Assembly: GCA_903899375.1 (NCBI GenBank)
Contig: CAIUIT010000035.1
Location: 1-37,654 of the forward strand
DNA: 37,654 nt
Direction: 5' to 3'
From: an uncultured Actinomycetes bacterium
GTDB lineage: Bacteria > Actinomycetota > Actinomycetes > Nanopelagicales > Nanopelagicaceae
The translations under genes were made by a program, and so were the position numbers. A model generated the notes under the pieces. The model was not told the origin of the DNA. It did no database searches and saw only the letters and a list, made by a program, of their open reading frames with translations. Below, piece by piece: positions 17,368-24,964 of the stretch (its first letter is position 1; every line of letters starts with the position of its first letter).

Positions 17368-17404
17368 CCTTGCGATAGGCCATGAAAGTTCTCCTCTTTC
17401 CCAC

Positions 17405-17410
17405 TAGCGT
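17405..17410 (+). promoter_or_regulatory. Leaderless -10 element (TAGCGT) for fadD15
   Basis: TAGCGT is followed by TCTCGC and the ATG. No Shine-Dalgarno is seen. The same hexamer and spacing precede the DUF3093 gene. Confidence 0.55.
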
Positions 17411-17416
17411 TCTCGC

Positions 17417-19201
17417 ATGATCGAGACCTACCTGCCGGCGCTAGCACCACACCCGACGACGGGGAACATCACCACCATAATCACCGATCGCGTTGCCAAG
17501 GAGCCAGGCCGAGTCCTCCTCTCACGACCGCTAGGCGATGGCTGGCAGCCAGTCACCGCAGTTGAACTAGATCAAGAGATCCGCAGCGTTGCGAAGGGGC
17601 TGATCTCGCATGGAGTTGCTCGAGGCGATCGTGTCGCCATCATGGCCAAGACTCGTTATGAGTGGACGATCTTAGATTTTGCGATCATTTACTGTGGTGC
17701 AATAACCGTTCCGATTTACGAAACCTCCAGCGCCGAACAGGTGCGATGGATTTTAAGCGATTCTGCCAGCGTTCTGCTCGTCGTGGAATCACCTCATCTT
17801 GCGGAACTAGCAGAGTCTGTTCGCCCCAAAAGCTGCCGTGAAATTCTCACAATAACCGAAGATGCAATTCCTTCCCTTGTCCTTGCTGGGCGAGGTGTGC
17901 CCGACTCAGAGGTTGATGAACGCATCAATTCCCTCGGACCAGAAGATCTGATGACCTTGATTTACACATCTGGAACAACCGGAAATCCCAAAGGCGTCAC
18001 ATTCACTCACGGAAATTTCATCTCAGAATGTTCCAATGTCGTGCTTTATGCACGCGTTGAATTTCTTAAATCCGGTGGATCCACCTTGCTCTTCCTTCCC
18101 ATCGCACATGTATTTGGACGCATGATTCAATTTGGTGCGATTCATGCTGGGCTACATCTCGCCCATTGCGGTGATATCAATCGGCTGCCCCAGGATCTCG
18201 CAACTTTTAAACCAACCTTGGTACTTGCAGTTCCTCGTATCTTCGAAAAGGTGTACAACAGCGCAGAGAATAAAGCCCACGAAGCCGGAAAATCAAAGAT
18301 CTTTAAGAAGGCAGTAGATATCGCCGTCGAATATTCAGAGGGAGTTGATTCAGGAACATTCTCTATAAAAAGTCGCGCATTACACCTCATCTTTGATCGT
18401 CTGGTTTACTCCAAGATTCGCACTGGCTTGGGTGGCAAGGTTGATGCTGCAATCTCAGGTGGTGCTCCACTGAGCCCACGTTTAGGACATTTCTTCCGAG
18501 GGGCTGGAATAAATATTCTTGAAGGCTATGGTTTAACCGAAACCACCGCTGCCTCTACTCTCAACGTCCGCTCAGCCCAGAAGATTGGAAGTGTAGGACG
18601 TCCTATCCCTGGAACGCGGATAAAGATTGCACCTGACGGCGAGGTTCTCGTAAAGGGAGCTGTCGTCATGAAGGGATACTGGCAGAACGATGCCGCAACT
18701 CGCGAGTGTATGACTGACGATGGATATTTCAAGACTGGCGATCTGGGCACTATCGATGACGATGGATACCTCAGCATTGTTGGGAGAAAGAAAGAGATCA
18801 TTGTGACATCTGGGGGAAAGAACGTTGCCCCAGAAGTACTTGAAGATCGCTTGCGTGCTCATCCCTTAATCAGCCAGTGCATGGTCGTTGGCGATAACAA
18901 GCCATTCATCGCAGCCCTTATCACCTTGGATCCAGATTCAATTAAGTCATGGTCTAAAAGTAATAAGAAGGCAAGCGCATCTTTAGCCGAACTGACAAAA
19001 GATCCTGCGCTCATTGATGTCATTCAAACCGCCGTCGATGAGGCAAATAAGGTCGTTAGTCGTGCTGAATCGATCAGAAAGTTCTCTATCTTGCCACAAG
19101 ATTTCACAATCGCCGATGGGCAATTAACGGCAAAACTCTCGGTGAAACGTCATGTGGTTAATCAGCAATTCGCACAAGAGATCGCCGATTTATTTGACTG
19201 A
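17417..19201 (+). CDS. fadD15: Long-chain fatty-acid CoA ligase, FadD15-like
   Basis: Adenylate-forming enzyme of 594 residues that activates fatty acids to acyl-CoA with ATP. The P-loop is YTSGTTGNPKG (about 183-193). The second core motif is LEGYGLTETTAAST, and the hinge/C-terminal motif is YFKTGDLGTIDDDGYLSIVGRKKEIIVTSGGKNV (given in two parts: TGDLG then GRKKEIIV). The C-terminal catalytic lysine region contains LTAKLSVKR. Length and gene neighbourhood match the FadD15 (Rv2187) group, which sits near pimB in mycobacteria. No signal or membrane segment is obvious. The ATG is leaderless-like. The 3' end overlaps the start of the histidine-kinase gene by eight bases. Confidence 0.9.
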   Translation: MIETYLPALAPHPTTGNITTIITDRVAKEPGRVLLSRPLGDGWQPVTAVELDQEIRSVAKGLISHGVARGDRVAIMAKTRYEWTILDFAIIYCGAITVPIYETSSAEQVRWILSDSASVLLVVESPHLAELAESVRPKSCREILTITEDAIPSLVLAGRGVPDSEVDERINSLGPEDLMTLIYTSGTTGNPKGVTFTHGNFISECSNVVLYARVEFLKSGGSTLLFLPIAHVFGRMIQFGAIHAGLHLAHCGDINRLPQDLATFKPTLVLAVPRIFEKVYNSAENKAHEAGKSKIFKKAVDIAVEYSEGVDSGTFSIKSRALHLIFDRLVYSKIRTGLGGKVDAAISGGAPLSPRLGHFFRGAGINILEGYGLTETTAASTLNVRSAQKIGSVGRPIPGTRIKIAPDGEVLVKGAVVMKGYWQNDAATRECMTDDGYFKTGDLGTIDDDGYLSIVGRKKEIIVTSGGKNVAPEVLEDRLRAHPLISQCMVVGDNKPFIAALITLDPDSIKSWSKSNKKASASLAELTKDPALIDVIQTAVDEANKVVSRAESIRKFSILPQDFTIADGQLTAKLSVKRHVVNQQFAQEIADLFD

Positions 19202-19745
19202 TATTGCCGAGGAGCGGGCTCGAATAGCTCGCGAACTTCACGACGGTATCGCCCAAGAATTGGCGGCTATCGGCTATGCCCTTGACGGCGAGATTGGGCG
19301 AAAAGATACGACAAGCGAGTCACGTCGAGCGCTACGCGCTATTCGCGAAAATGTTACTCAGCTCAATGCAAAAGTAAGAGCAGAAATTTTTCAACTTCGT
19401 TCTTCGCGTGAGTTGTCCGCACAGGAGCAATTGGAAGCGGCCTTAAGTGCCTTAGGTATCGATTTTGCAATCTTTGGAAGCCTCTCCGATGATTCATCGG
19501 GTTTAGAACTCTTGAAGGTTCTCATCGAACTCGCCAGGAATGCCCGCGATCATGGCGATGCAACCACCTGTGAGATTGATATTGCAACGGAGCGCATTAC
19601 TCTAGAAAATGACGGCCATCCATCTCACATAGTCAAGGATCAACGCTACGGATTGGTGGGTATCGCAGAGCGACTCGAATCCATCGGTTGGGAGATGACC
19701 ATCGCCGATGGGTTTGCATCGATAGAAATTCGAAAGGCAATGTAA
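19194..19745 (+). CDS. Minimal soluble histidine kinase (HisKA_3 type, no sensor domain)
   Basis: A 183-residue kinase of the NarL/DesK-type HPK7 class. It begins almost directly with the dimerisation/phosphoacceptor helix: ERARIARELHDG with H16 as phosphoacceptor and D17 beside it. A coiled-coil-like second helix follows. The ATPase domain is short: N-box IELARNARDHG (E112, N116), a degenerate G1-type DG at 140-141 and RYGLVGIAERL (151-161) as G2. No membrane helix, PAS, GAF or HAMP domain is present, so it is cytosolic. The TTG start overlaps the fadD15 stop by eight bases and is the only plausible near start; an ATG at 19152 lies inside fadD15. The regulator gene follows without a gap. Confidence 0.78.
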   Translation: MTDIAEERARIARELHDGIAQELAAIGYALDGEIGRKDTTSESRRALRAIRENVTQLNAKVRAEIFQLRSSRELSAQEQLEAALSALGIDFAIFGSLSDDSSGLELLKVLIELARNARDHGDATTCEIDIATERITLENDGHPSHIVKDQRYGLVGIAERLESIGWEMTIADGFASIEIRKAM

Positions 19746-20321
19746 TTGTTAGTACTCATCATCGATGATCACGAGTTGATCCGCAAAGGTTTGGTGCAAG
19801 CTTTACAAACAGCTGGCCATAATATTGTTGGAGAAGCAAGAACCGTCGCAGAAGCCAGGGCGCAGCTTCTCTTTACGCAACCTGATCTAGTCATTGTCGA
19901 CGTGAATCTCCCCGATGGATCAGGGCTAGATCTCATAACACCGCTCACAAAGTTCATCGTGTTAACCCTCGGTGATGATCCCGGATCACTCCAGCTCGCA
20001 CATCAACGTGGTGCGGCAGCTTATGTACTTAAAGGCGAACCGGTTTCACACCTTCTATCGATCATGGACCAGCTTGATAACTCGACCTACCATTTTTCGA
20101 CGCCGGCTCTTCCTGTCAATCGATTCGATCTTACGCAGCGTGAACTAGATGTTATCCAGATACTGCAAATGGGCTGGAGCGCCAAGGAGATGGCTGCCCA
20201 CCTCTTTCTATCGGAGGCAACGGTGAAGAGCCATCTGGCGTCAATCTATAGAAAGCTCGAAGTGAAGAATCGAACACAGGCCATTATGGTCGCGTTAGCC
20301 AATCGCTTAATTGCCGAGTAA
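19746..20321 (+). CDS. NarL/FixJ family response regulator
   Basis: Response regulator of 191 residues. The receiver domain has the acidic pair D7-D8, phosphoacceptor D52 in LVIVDVNLPDG, T74 and K96 in AYVLKGEP. The C-terminal LuxR-type helix-turn-helix runs about 127-191 (LTQRELDVIQILQMGWSAKEMA, then SEATVKSHLASIYRKLEVKNRTQA, each quoted in part here). The TTG start touches the TAA of the kinase gene, so they form one unit and are almost certainly a cognate pair. The gene converges with pimB, with a 15-base overlap. Candidate targets are the flanking lipid genes, but no binding site was identified. Confidence 0.88.
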   Translation: MLVLIIDDHELIRKGLVQALQTAGHNIVGEARTVAEARAQLLFTQPDLVIVDVNLPDGSGLDLITPLTKFIVLTLGDDPGSLQLAHQRGAAAYVLKGEPVSHLLSIMDQLDNSTYHFSTPALPVNRFDLTQRELDVIQILQMGWSAKEMAAHLFLSEATVKSHLASIYRKLEVKNRTQAIMVALANRLIAE

Positions 20322-21449
20322 AACTTCCCTAAATCTCTCTCCCCAAATCTGCCAACTCCACCGTTCGACGGTCCATGCTCTACCTGCTTGTCCCATCGCA
20401 GCTAATTGTGTTGGATTATCAAGAAGTTCATTGATGGTCCGCGCAATTTCATCGACCTTCGTTCCGTCGACCACCAGGCCGGTCTTTCCTTGGATAATGG
20501 CATCTGGCGCTCCACCAGAAGCTCCAGCAACGACAGGAATGCCGCAAGCGCTGGCTTCTAAATAAACGATACCTAAACCTTCAACTTCCAGGCCAGCTAG
20601 CCTCGATCGAGATGGCATAACAAAGAGGTCGCCGAGACGGAAATAATCTGGCAACGCGTCATAAGCAATTCGCCCGACGAATCGGATGTAATTGGATAAT
20701 TCATGGGAACGCACAAGTTGATCGAGTTTCTTCTGTCGCGGACCTACACCTACAAAGAGAAGAATGATGTCGGGGTGCGTTAAAAGGATTTGAGGTAGCG
20801 CTTCCAATAATTTATCTTGTCCCTTTCTGTGCACCAACCGTCCAACCGATATCAGAACCTGCTTGCCTTCGAGGTCTAGTTCATCAATTAGTTTCTGCGA
20901 TTTGGCTCCAGGAGTGAAATGTTGGATAGATATGCCAGGCGCGATATGCACCATCGCGCAGCGAGCGCTCACAACTGGAGCCATTGCACGGCGCGTGAAT
21001 TGTCCGAGATAAGTGAGCACATCAATCGATTTCGTTGATTGCGCAAAAATTTGTCGGAAAGGAGGCAGCTTTGCCCACCACACCTCGTGGCCATGAGTGA
21101 TTGCAACGATGCGTTTCGCGCCTGCGCGCTTGAGTAGTCCTGACATCCATGCCAAGGGCATCGCAGCACCAAACCAGATGACTTCGCTCTCAAAGCGGAG
21201 GGCAACGGCCCGCACCCGCCTATTGACCCACGGCGTTGGGAGGAGAACTGAACTCTTATCTCGAAGAATAATCACGCCAGTCTTTGCGCTCAAAATTTTG
21301 TCGAACTGATCACTGCCTGTTTGGGCGGCGGTGTAGATAACTATCTGCGATCCATCTAATTGATCGAGCAAGCCGAGAATAAAAGTCTCGATTCCACCGG
21401 CGCGCGGACCTAGATCATTGGTGACTAAGAGAATCTTCCGTGTCGACAC
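20307..21449 (-). CDS. pimB: GDP-mannose-dependent phosphatidylinositol mannoside mannosyltransferase, PimB type
   Basis: GT4-family, GT-B-fold glycosyltransferase of 380 residues. It matches the PimB' (Rv2188c) pattern: VTNDLGPRAGGIETF at the N-terminus, VIWFGAAMPLAWM, ITHGHEV and SVGRLVHRKGQD at the donor-domain hinge. Further on are VEGLGIVYLEASACGIPVVAG (quoted in part as EGLGIVYLEA) and SGGAPDA. The reaction is addition of the second mannose to phosphatidylinositol mannoside at the cytoplasmic face. Ino1 in the same window would supply the inositol. The GTG start has TAGCCT six bases upstream. It sits beside fadD15 as in mycobacteria, except for the inserted kinase/regulator pair. Confidence 0.87.
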   Translation of the reverse strand: MSTRKILLVTNDLGPRAGGIETFILGLLDQLDGSQIVIYTAAQTGSDQFDKILSAKTGVIILRDKSSVLLPTPWVNRRVRAVALRFESEVIWFGAAMPLAWMSGLLKRAGAKRIVAITHGHEVWWAKLPPFRQIFAQSTKSIDVLTYLGQFTRRAMAPVVSARCAMVHIAPGISIQHFTPGAKSQKLIDELDLEGKQVLISVGRLVHRKGQDKLLEALPQILLTHPDIILLFVGVGPRQKKLDQLVRSHELSNYIRFVGRIAYDALPDYFRLGDLFVMPSRSRLAGLEVEGLGIVYLEASACGIPVVAGASGGAPDAIIQGKTGLVVDGTKVDEIARTINELLDNPTQLAAMGQAGRAWTVERWSWQIWGERFREVLLGN

Positions 21450-21455
21450 CCCGCA

Positions 21456-21461
21456 AGGCTA
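21456..21461 (-). promoter_or_regulatory. Leaderless -10 element (TAGCCT) for pimB
   Basis: Minus-strand TAGCCT is followed by TGCGGG and GTG. No -35 TTGACA-like element is seen at the expected distance. Confidence 0.5.
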
Positions 21462-21478
21462 GTGGAGGCCCGCGAAAG

Positions 21479-21655
21479 TTAGGCGTGGTAGCGCAGAGGT
21501 GGAACCAAACCCTTCTGTGAAAGGGCGGAGATTGCCTTCACCTCGGCGCTGGTGATTTCATTGCTTGGGCGATCGGAGATGGTTAAGAGGACAGAGACGA
21601 CGCAATCGGCACAGGCCAGATCGCGCATAGTGCAGGTATCGCAGTCGATGATCAT
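21479..21655 (-). CDS. Small conserved actinobacterial protein with two CxxC pairs
   Basis: A 58-residue protein with C5-x2-C8-x6-C15-x2-C18 at its N-terminus (IIDCDTC then DLACADCVVSVLL) and a conserved end, LVPPLRYHA. The cysteine spacing suggests a zinc ribbon or Fe-S site. I recognise the layout from hypothetical proteins in other actinobacteria but know of no function. The ATG at 21655 is preferred because TACTCT lies seven bases upstream and the family typically starts MIIDCDTC. Two GTG codons at 21679 and 21685 would extend it by 8 or 10 residues. It is divergent from the RibD-C gene and tandem with pimB, 29 bases away. Confidence 0.68.
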   Translation of the reverse strand: MIIDCDTCTMRDLACADCVVSVLLTISDRPSNEITSAEVKAISALSQKGLVPPLRYHA

Positions 21656-21662
21656 GTTACGA

Positions 21663-21668
21663 AGAGTA
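21663..21668 (-). promoter_or_regulatory. Leaderless -10 element (TACTCT) for the four-cysteine protein
   Basis: Minus-strand TACTCT is followed by seven bases and the ATG. It lies 18 bases from the opposing RibD-C promoter, so the two divergent promoters are almost adjacent. Confidence 0.4.
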
Positions 21669-21686
21669 AAACCGACCACTGACACT

Positions 21687-21692
21687 TAAGGT
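21687..21692 (+). promoter_or_regulatory. Leaderless -10 element (TAAGGT) for the RibD-C gene
   Basis: TAAGGT is followed by TGCTCC and ATG. The AAGG could alternatively serve as a Shine-Dalgarno. The same spacer TGCTCC occurs before FTR1. Confidence 0.45.
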
Positions 21693-21698
21693 TGCTCC

Positions 21699-22211
21699 AT
21701 GGCCAATCGTGTCGCGGTAAACCTCATCGTCGGGGCCCAGGGCGAGACGACCTGGGGCGGCACTTCAGCCGGGCTATCCTTTGCCGCTGACCGCGCTCGC
21801 TTCCATCAATTGCGCCGAGAATTTAAGGCCATCCTTATTGGTGGCAATACCGCACACAACGAGCCATATGCCAAGACACCCCTGCCCTTAATAGTCCTGA
21901 CCCATCGCCCCTTGCCCAACCATCTCCTAAAAAACCCTCTCGCCGAGGCGTGGCAATTACCGCTTCCAGAGGCAATCTCGCGGGCAATGCGCACGTATGG
22001 AGATCTCCTGATTGAGGCAGGGCCGGTGTTGATCAACGACGCCATCTCCTTGGGACTCATCACCGAGATCTATCTGAGCATCTCAGAGTTGCCCGGTGGC
22101 GAAAACCCCATAGATATCAAGCGCTTGACTGAAAACGGGGTTGAAATTTCACGCCAGGAAGTTGAGGGCGGTCGCTTCCTGCACTACCGACTCGCGCCTT
22201 CCCACCTTTAA
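21699..22211 (+). CDS. RibD C-terminal domain (dihydrofolate-reductase-like) protein
   Basis: A 170-residue single-domain protein resembling the reductase half of RibD. It has VAVNLIVGAQGETTWGG at the N-terminus, FKAILIGGNTA (nucleotide-binding strand), DLLIEAGPVLINDAISLGLI near residues 110-130 and a terminal RFLHYRLA. These NADPH reductases act on pyrimidine or pterin-like substrates. This copy has no deaminase domain and is shorter than the usual stand-alone form of about 200-260 residues. The middle has lost part of the fold, notably between residues 60 and 80. It precedes the DUF3000 gene by 25 bases. Exact substrate is unknown. Confidence 0.75.
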   Translation: MANRVAVNLIVGAQGETTWGGTSAGLSFAADRARFHQLRREFKAILIGGNTAHNEPYAKTPLPLIVLTHRPLPNHLLKNPLAEAWQLPLPEAISRAMRTYGDLLIEAGPVLINDAISLGLITEIYLSISELPGGENPIDIKRLTENGVEISRQEVEGGRFLHYRLAPSHL

Positions 22212-22224
22212 TTGCTCCGCTAAT

Positions 22225-22230
22225 TACCCT
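22225..22230 (+). promoter_or_regulatory. Leaderless -10 element (TACCCT) for the DUF3000 gene
   Basis: TACCCT is followed by TATCCC and the ATG, 14 bases after the RibD-C stop. It decides the start at 22237 over an upstream in-frame codon at 22141. Confidence 0.5.
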
Positions 22231-22236
22231 TATCCC

Positions 22237-22788
22237 ATGGCTGGCACGAAGAGTTTCGACGAGATAGTTGCGGATATCCGCTCCATCTCAGCTCGCAAAG
22301 AATTAATTCTGGAAGAGATTCCCGCTCCGCAGAAACTTGCTCCCTTCGCCTTCGCCATGACGGCAGATACAGATGATGATGTGGCTACCGCGCGCTTCGT
22401 CTTGCTCCATGACCCAGCGGGGCAAGAAGGTTGGGGTGGATATTTTCGCTGCGTAACTTTTGTTCGAGCGGCGGTCGACCACGAAATGGCTTCCGACCCG
22501 ATGGTTGCCAACGTAGGGTGGAGCTGGTTAATCGAGTCACTCGAAAAATTCCACTGCGCCTATGTCCAGCCCAGCGGTACCGTTACGCGTGTAGCAAGCG
22601 CCTCCTTTGGAACCTTGGACGAGAGAGAAGATGATTCAGAGTTAGAGGTCAGAGCTTCTTGGACCCCGACAAATGCGCAAGCGATTGCCGATCATGTGCG
22701 CGCTTGGTTAGATCTCCTAGAACATAGCGCGGGTTTAGAACCAATTCCCGAGGGCGTTACTCCCATTACTCGTAGCAACCTCACCTAG
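22237..22788 (+). CDS. DUF3000 family protein
   Basis: A 183-residue protein of a family confined to actinobacteria as far as I know, function unknown. Typical features are the N-terminal FDEIVADIRS, a long central APFAFAMTADTD segment, GWGGYFRCVTFVRAA and WSWLIESLE. Later come VTRVASASFGTLDER and a C-terminal RAWLDLLEHSAGLEPIP. No signal peptide or membrane helix is seen. It lies 15 bases upstream of the RNase D gene, an order common in actinobacteria, so an RNA-processing link is possible but unproven. The ATG at 22237 has no Shine-Dalgarno but a well-placed -10. Confidence 0.82.
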   Translation: MAGTKSFDEIVADIRSISARKELILEEIPAPQKLAPFAFAMTADTDDDVATARFVLLHDPAGQEGWGGYFRCVTFVRAAVDHEMASDPMVANVGWSWLIESLEKFHCAYVQPSGTVTRVASASFGTLDEREDDSELEVRASWTPTNAQAIADHVRAWLDLLEHSAGLEPIPEGVTPITRSNLT

Positions 22789-22803
22789 TAATCGATTCCC
22801 CTC

Positions 22804-24072
22804 ATGCCTGAACCATTACTCACTCCCCGTTCGGGCTTGCCCGAACTCATTGTCGATCGCGACGGATTTCTCGCAGCGTTGGCAGAGCTCAAAGGCGGGT
22901 CTGGGCCCATTGCAGTAGATGCCGAGCGTGCATCTGGTTATCGCTACAGCCAACGCGCATATCTCATCCAGATATTTCGCCGTGGAGGCGGATTGCATTT
23001 AATCGATCCAATAAGTGTTGGCGATCTTGATCTCTGGAAAGAGATGGACTCGTCATTCAAAGAGTGCGAGTGGATCATTCACGCAAGCACTCAAGACCTT
23101 CCCTGCCTGCGCGAGTTAGGTATATATCCAGAGATTCTCTTCGATACCGAGCTTGGTGGTCGCATTGCAGGTTGCGAGAGAGTGGGGCTTGGGCCGCTCT
23201 GCGAGTCGCTCCTAGAATTGCAATTGGCAAAGGAACATAGCGCTGTCGATTGGTCTATCAGACCGCTCCGTCCCGACTGGTTGGTTTATGCCGCACTTGA
23301 TGTCGACGTCCTTATCGATCTGCGAGATGCCGTTGAATCGCTCCTCAAAGAACGTGGCAAGTTGGAGTGGGCGCTAGAAGATTTCGCTCAGATTCTTAAG
23401 AATCCACCACCATCTCCACGCGTAGATCCTTGGCGGCGCACCTCTGGAATGCATAAAGTGCGTGATCGAATGACGCTAGCGATCATTAGAGCGCTCTGGT
23501 ATGCCCGCGATGAATTCGCGCGGGAGATTGATATCGCACCGGGTCGAATTTTCAACGACGAAGTCCTCGTGGAAGTTGCAACCAAGCGTCCGGCAAAGAT
23601 TGATGAATTCACCAAAATCACTAAGCGACGCAGCCGAGTCACAAATGCTCCCACCACCGAATGGTTCGCGCTGCTACAAAGTACTTTGCAACTTCCTGAA
23701 ACAGAGTTGCCAGTCCTGCGAACACCGAGCACCGGTCTACCACCGATTAAATTGTGGAAAGATCGAAACCCATTAGGACATGCTCGTCTCTCTCATGCCC
23801 GCGCCGCTGTTATCAACCGCGCAAAGGAACTCGACCTGCCCGTCGAGAATTTAGTTTCGCCAGAAGTAATTCGCCAGCTAGTCTGGAAAAACCCACCAGA
23901 ATCCGATCTAGAGCTTTATATCGAGCAACTACTTGCGACCCACGGAGCCAGATCGTGGCAGATTCGAGAGATCACCCCTGTATTGATCGAACCTATGCTC
24001 GCCACAGAAGCGCTCGTCGTCGAAGTCCCTGCCGAAACAGATACCGCTGAGGCATCTATCGATGAAGCCTAA
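22804..24072 (+). CDS. Ribonuclease D-like 3'-5' exonuclease with HRDC domain
   Basis: DEDDy-type exonuclease of 422 residues, likely trimming RNA 3' ends. The catalytic acids are D39 and E41 (AVDAERASG), D98 (HASTQDLPCL), and Y162 with D166 (YAALDVDVL). An HRDC domain spans about 205-285. The remaining C-terminal third is also conserved in actinobacterial relatives, making them longer than Escherichia coli RNase D (about 375). It follows DUF3000 with no Shine-Dalgarno; TCGATT six bases before the ATG is a poor -10, so either weak leaderless start or reinitiation is possible. The stop overlaps a palindrome that lies before FTR1. Confidence 0.88.
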   Translation: MPEPLLTPRSGLPELIVDRDGFLAALAELKGGSGPIAVDAERASGYRYSQRAYLIQIFRRGGGLHLIDPISVGDLDLWKEMDSSFKECEWIIHASTQDLPCLRELGIYPEILFDTELGGRIAGCERVGLGPLCESLLELQLAKEHSAVDWSIRPLRPDWLVYAALDVDVLIDLRDAVESLLKERGKLEWALEDFAQILKNPPPSPRVDPWRRTSGMHKVRDRMTLAIIRALWYARDEFAREIDIAPGRIFNDEVLVEVATKRPAKIDEFTKITKRRSRVTNAPTTEWFALLQSTLQLPETELPVLRTPSTGLPPIKLWKDRNPLGHARLSHARAAVINRAKELDLPVENLVSPEVIRQLVWKNPPESDLELYIEQLLATHGARSWQIREITPVLIEPMLATEALVVEVPAETDTAEASIDEA

Positions 24073-24098
24073 TTACGCAACATTAAAGTTGCGTAATT
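24071..24098. promoter_or_regulatory. Palindrome between RNase D and FTR1
   Basis: Perfect 11-base arms AATTACGCAAC and GTTGCGTAATT around ATTAAA. The first bases overlap the RNase D stop. The right arm covers the position where a -35 box would lie for the FTR1 -10 at 24113, so it can act as an operator. It can also fold into a strong hairpin, but no T-run follows on the plus strand, making an intrinsic terminator less likely. It does not match an IdeR/DtxR iron box. Confidence 0.5.
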
Positions 24099-24112
24099 CC
24101 ATACCACCCGAT

Positions 24113-24118
24113 TAGGCT
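24113..24118 (+). promoter_or_regulatory. Leaderless -10 element (TAGGCT) for FTR1
   Basis: TAGGCT is followed by TGCTCC and the ATG; no Shine-Dalgarno is present. Confidence 0.55.
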
Positions 24119-24124
24119 TGCTCC

Positions 24125-24964
24125 ATGCTCAGCACCCTGCTCATTGCTCTCCGTGAAGGGCTTGAAGCATCCCTCATCGTAGGCATTTTGATCGCCTACC
24201 TGGTACGAGCCGGCCGCAGAGAGGCTTTACGCGCCATCTGGGTAGGCGTAGCGGTTGCCGCCCTCATGGCTCTGGGCTTCGGAGCGCTCCTCTCCTTTAC
24301 CTCTGCACAGCTCTCTACGCGAGGCGAAGAACTATTCGCTGGCATAACCTCAATCTTGGCCGTGGCGCTGGTGACCTGGATGGTCTTCTGGATGAAACGA
24401 ACTGCCCGTGGAATCGCACGGCAGTTACAGGGCAAGGTCGAAAGTGCCCTTGGGATGGGGAGTTTTGCCCTCGCCTTGGTCGCCTTCCTATCAGTCGGTC
24501 GCGAAGGTCTGGAGACCTCTCTCTTTCTATACGCCAATTTCAAAACAGTGAGTTACAACACCGCCCCACTTCTTGGTTTAATCCTTGGACTAGTTGCGGC
24601 CATTGCTCTTGGCGTATTGATATACAAGAGGAGCGTTAAGTTGAACATCGCTAAATTCTTCCGCGTCACCGGTGTCGCACTGATTGTCGTCGCTGGTGGA
24701 GTTCTCATTCATGGAATCGGTGAATTCCAAAATCGTGGAGATATTGGCGGCCTTACTTCAACCATCTGGAAATTTGGCGGTGATCATTCCATTATCGTCA
24801 CAATCCTCGATGGCACCTTTGGAATATCTAATGTCATGACATGGTTACAAATAACGGTTTATGTACTCTATCTCGCTATTACTCTCGTGGGATTTTTGAA
24901 GGTTCTACCTGCGTCAGCTCCAACTGCTTCAACGCTGACGACCAGCTCACCAAAGAGCGAGTAA
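24125..24964 (+). CDS. efeU: FTR1/EfeU family high-affinity iron permease
   Basis: Inner-membrane iron transporter of 279 residues with about seven helices. The two REGLE motifs that bind iron are present: REGLEAS near residue 11 and REGLETS near residue 126. EfeU normally works with EfeO and EfeB, but neither is encoded nearby, so it may act alone, with distant partners, or with other periplasmic helpers. The C-terminus is a Ser/Thr-rich cytoplasmic tail. A palindrome and a leaderless promoter precede it. Its 3' end overlaps dxs by 86 bases tail to tail. The gene sits between RNase D and dxs, which are often near neighbours in actinobacteria. Confidence 0.85.
   Translation: MLSTLLIALREGLEASLIVGILIAYLVRAGRREALRAIWVGVAVAALMALGFGALLSFTSAQLSTRGEELFAGITSILAVALVTWMVFWMKRTARGIARQLQGKVESALGMGSFALALVAFLSVGREGLETSLFLYANFKTVSYNTAPLLGLILGLVAAIALGVLIYKRSVKLNIAKFFRVTGVALIVVAGGVLIHGIGEFQNRGDIGGLTSTIWKFGGDHSIIVTILDGTFGISNVMTWLQITVYVLYLAITLVGFLKVLPASAPTASTLTTSSPKSE

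Noticed and set aside
22141-22236. Upstream extension of the DUF3000 protein
   Set aside because: It lies inside the RibD-C coding sequence and passes through its stop region; a -10 element fits ATG 22237.
24071-24118. IdeR/DtxR iron box before FTR1
   Set aside because: The palindrome has the wrong sequence (ATTACGCAAC arms) and no TTAGGTTAG-like element is present.
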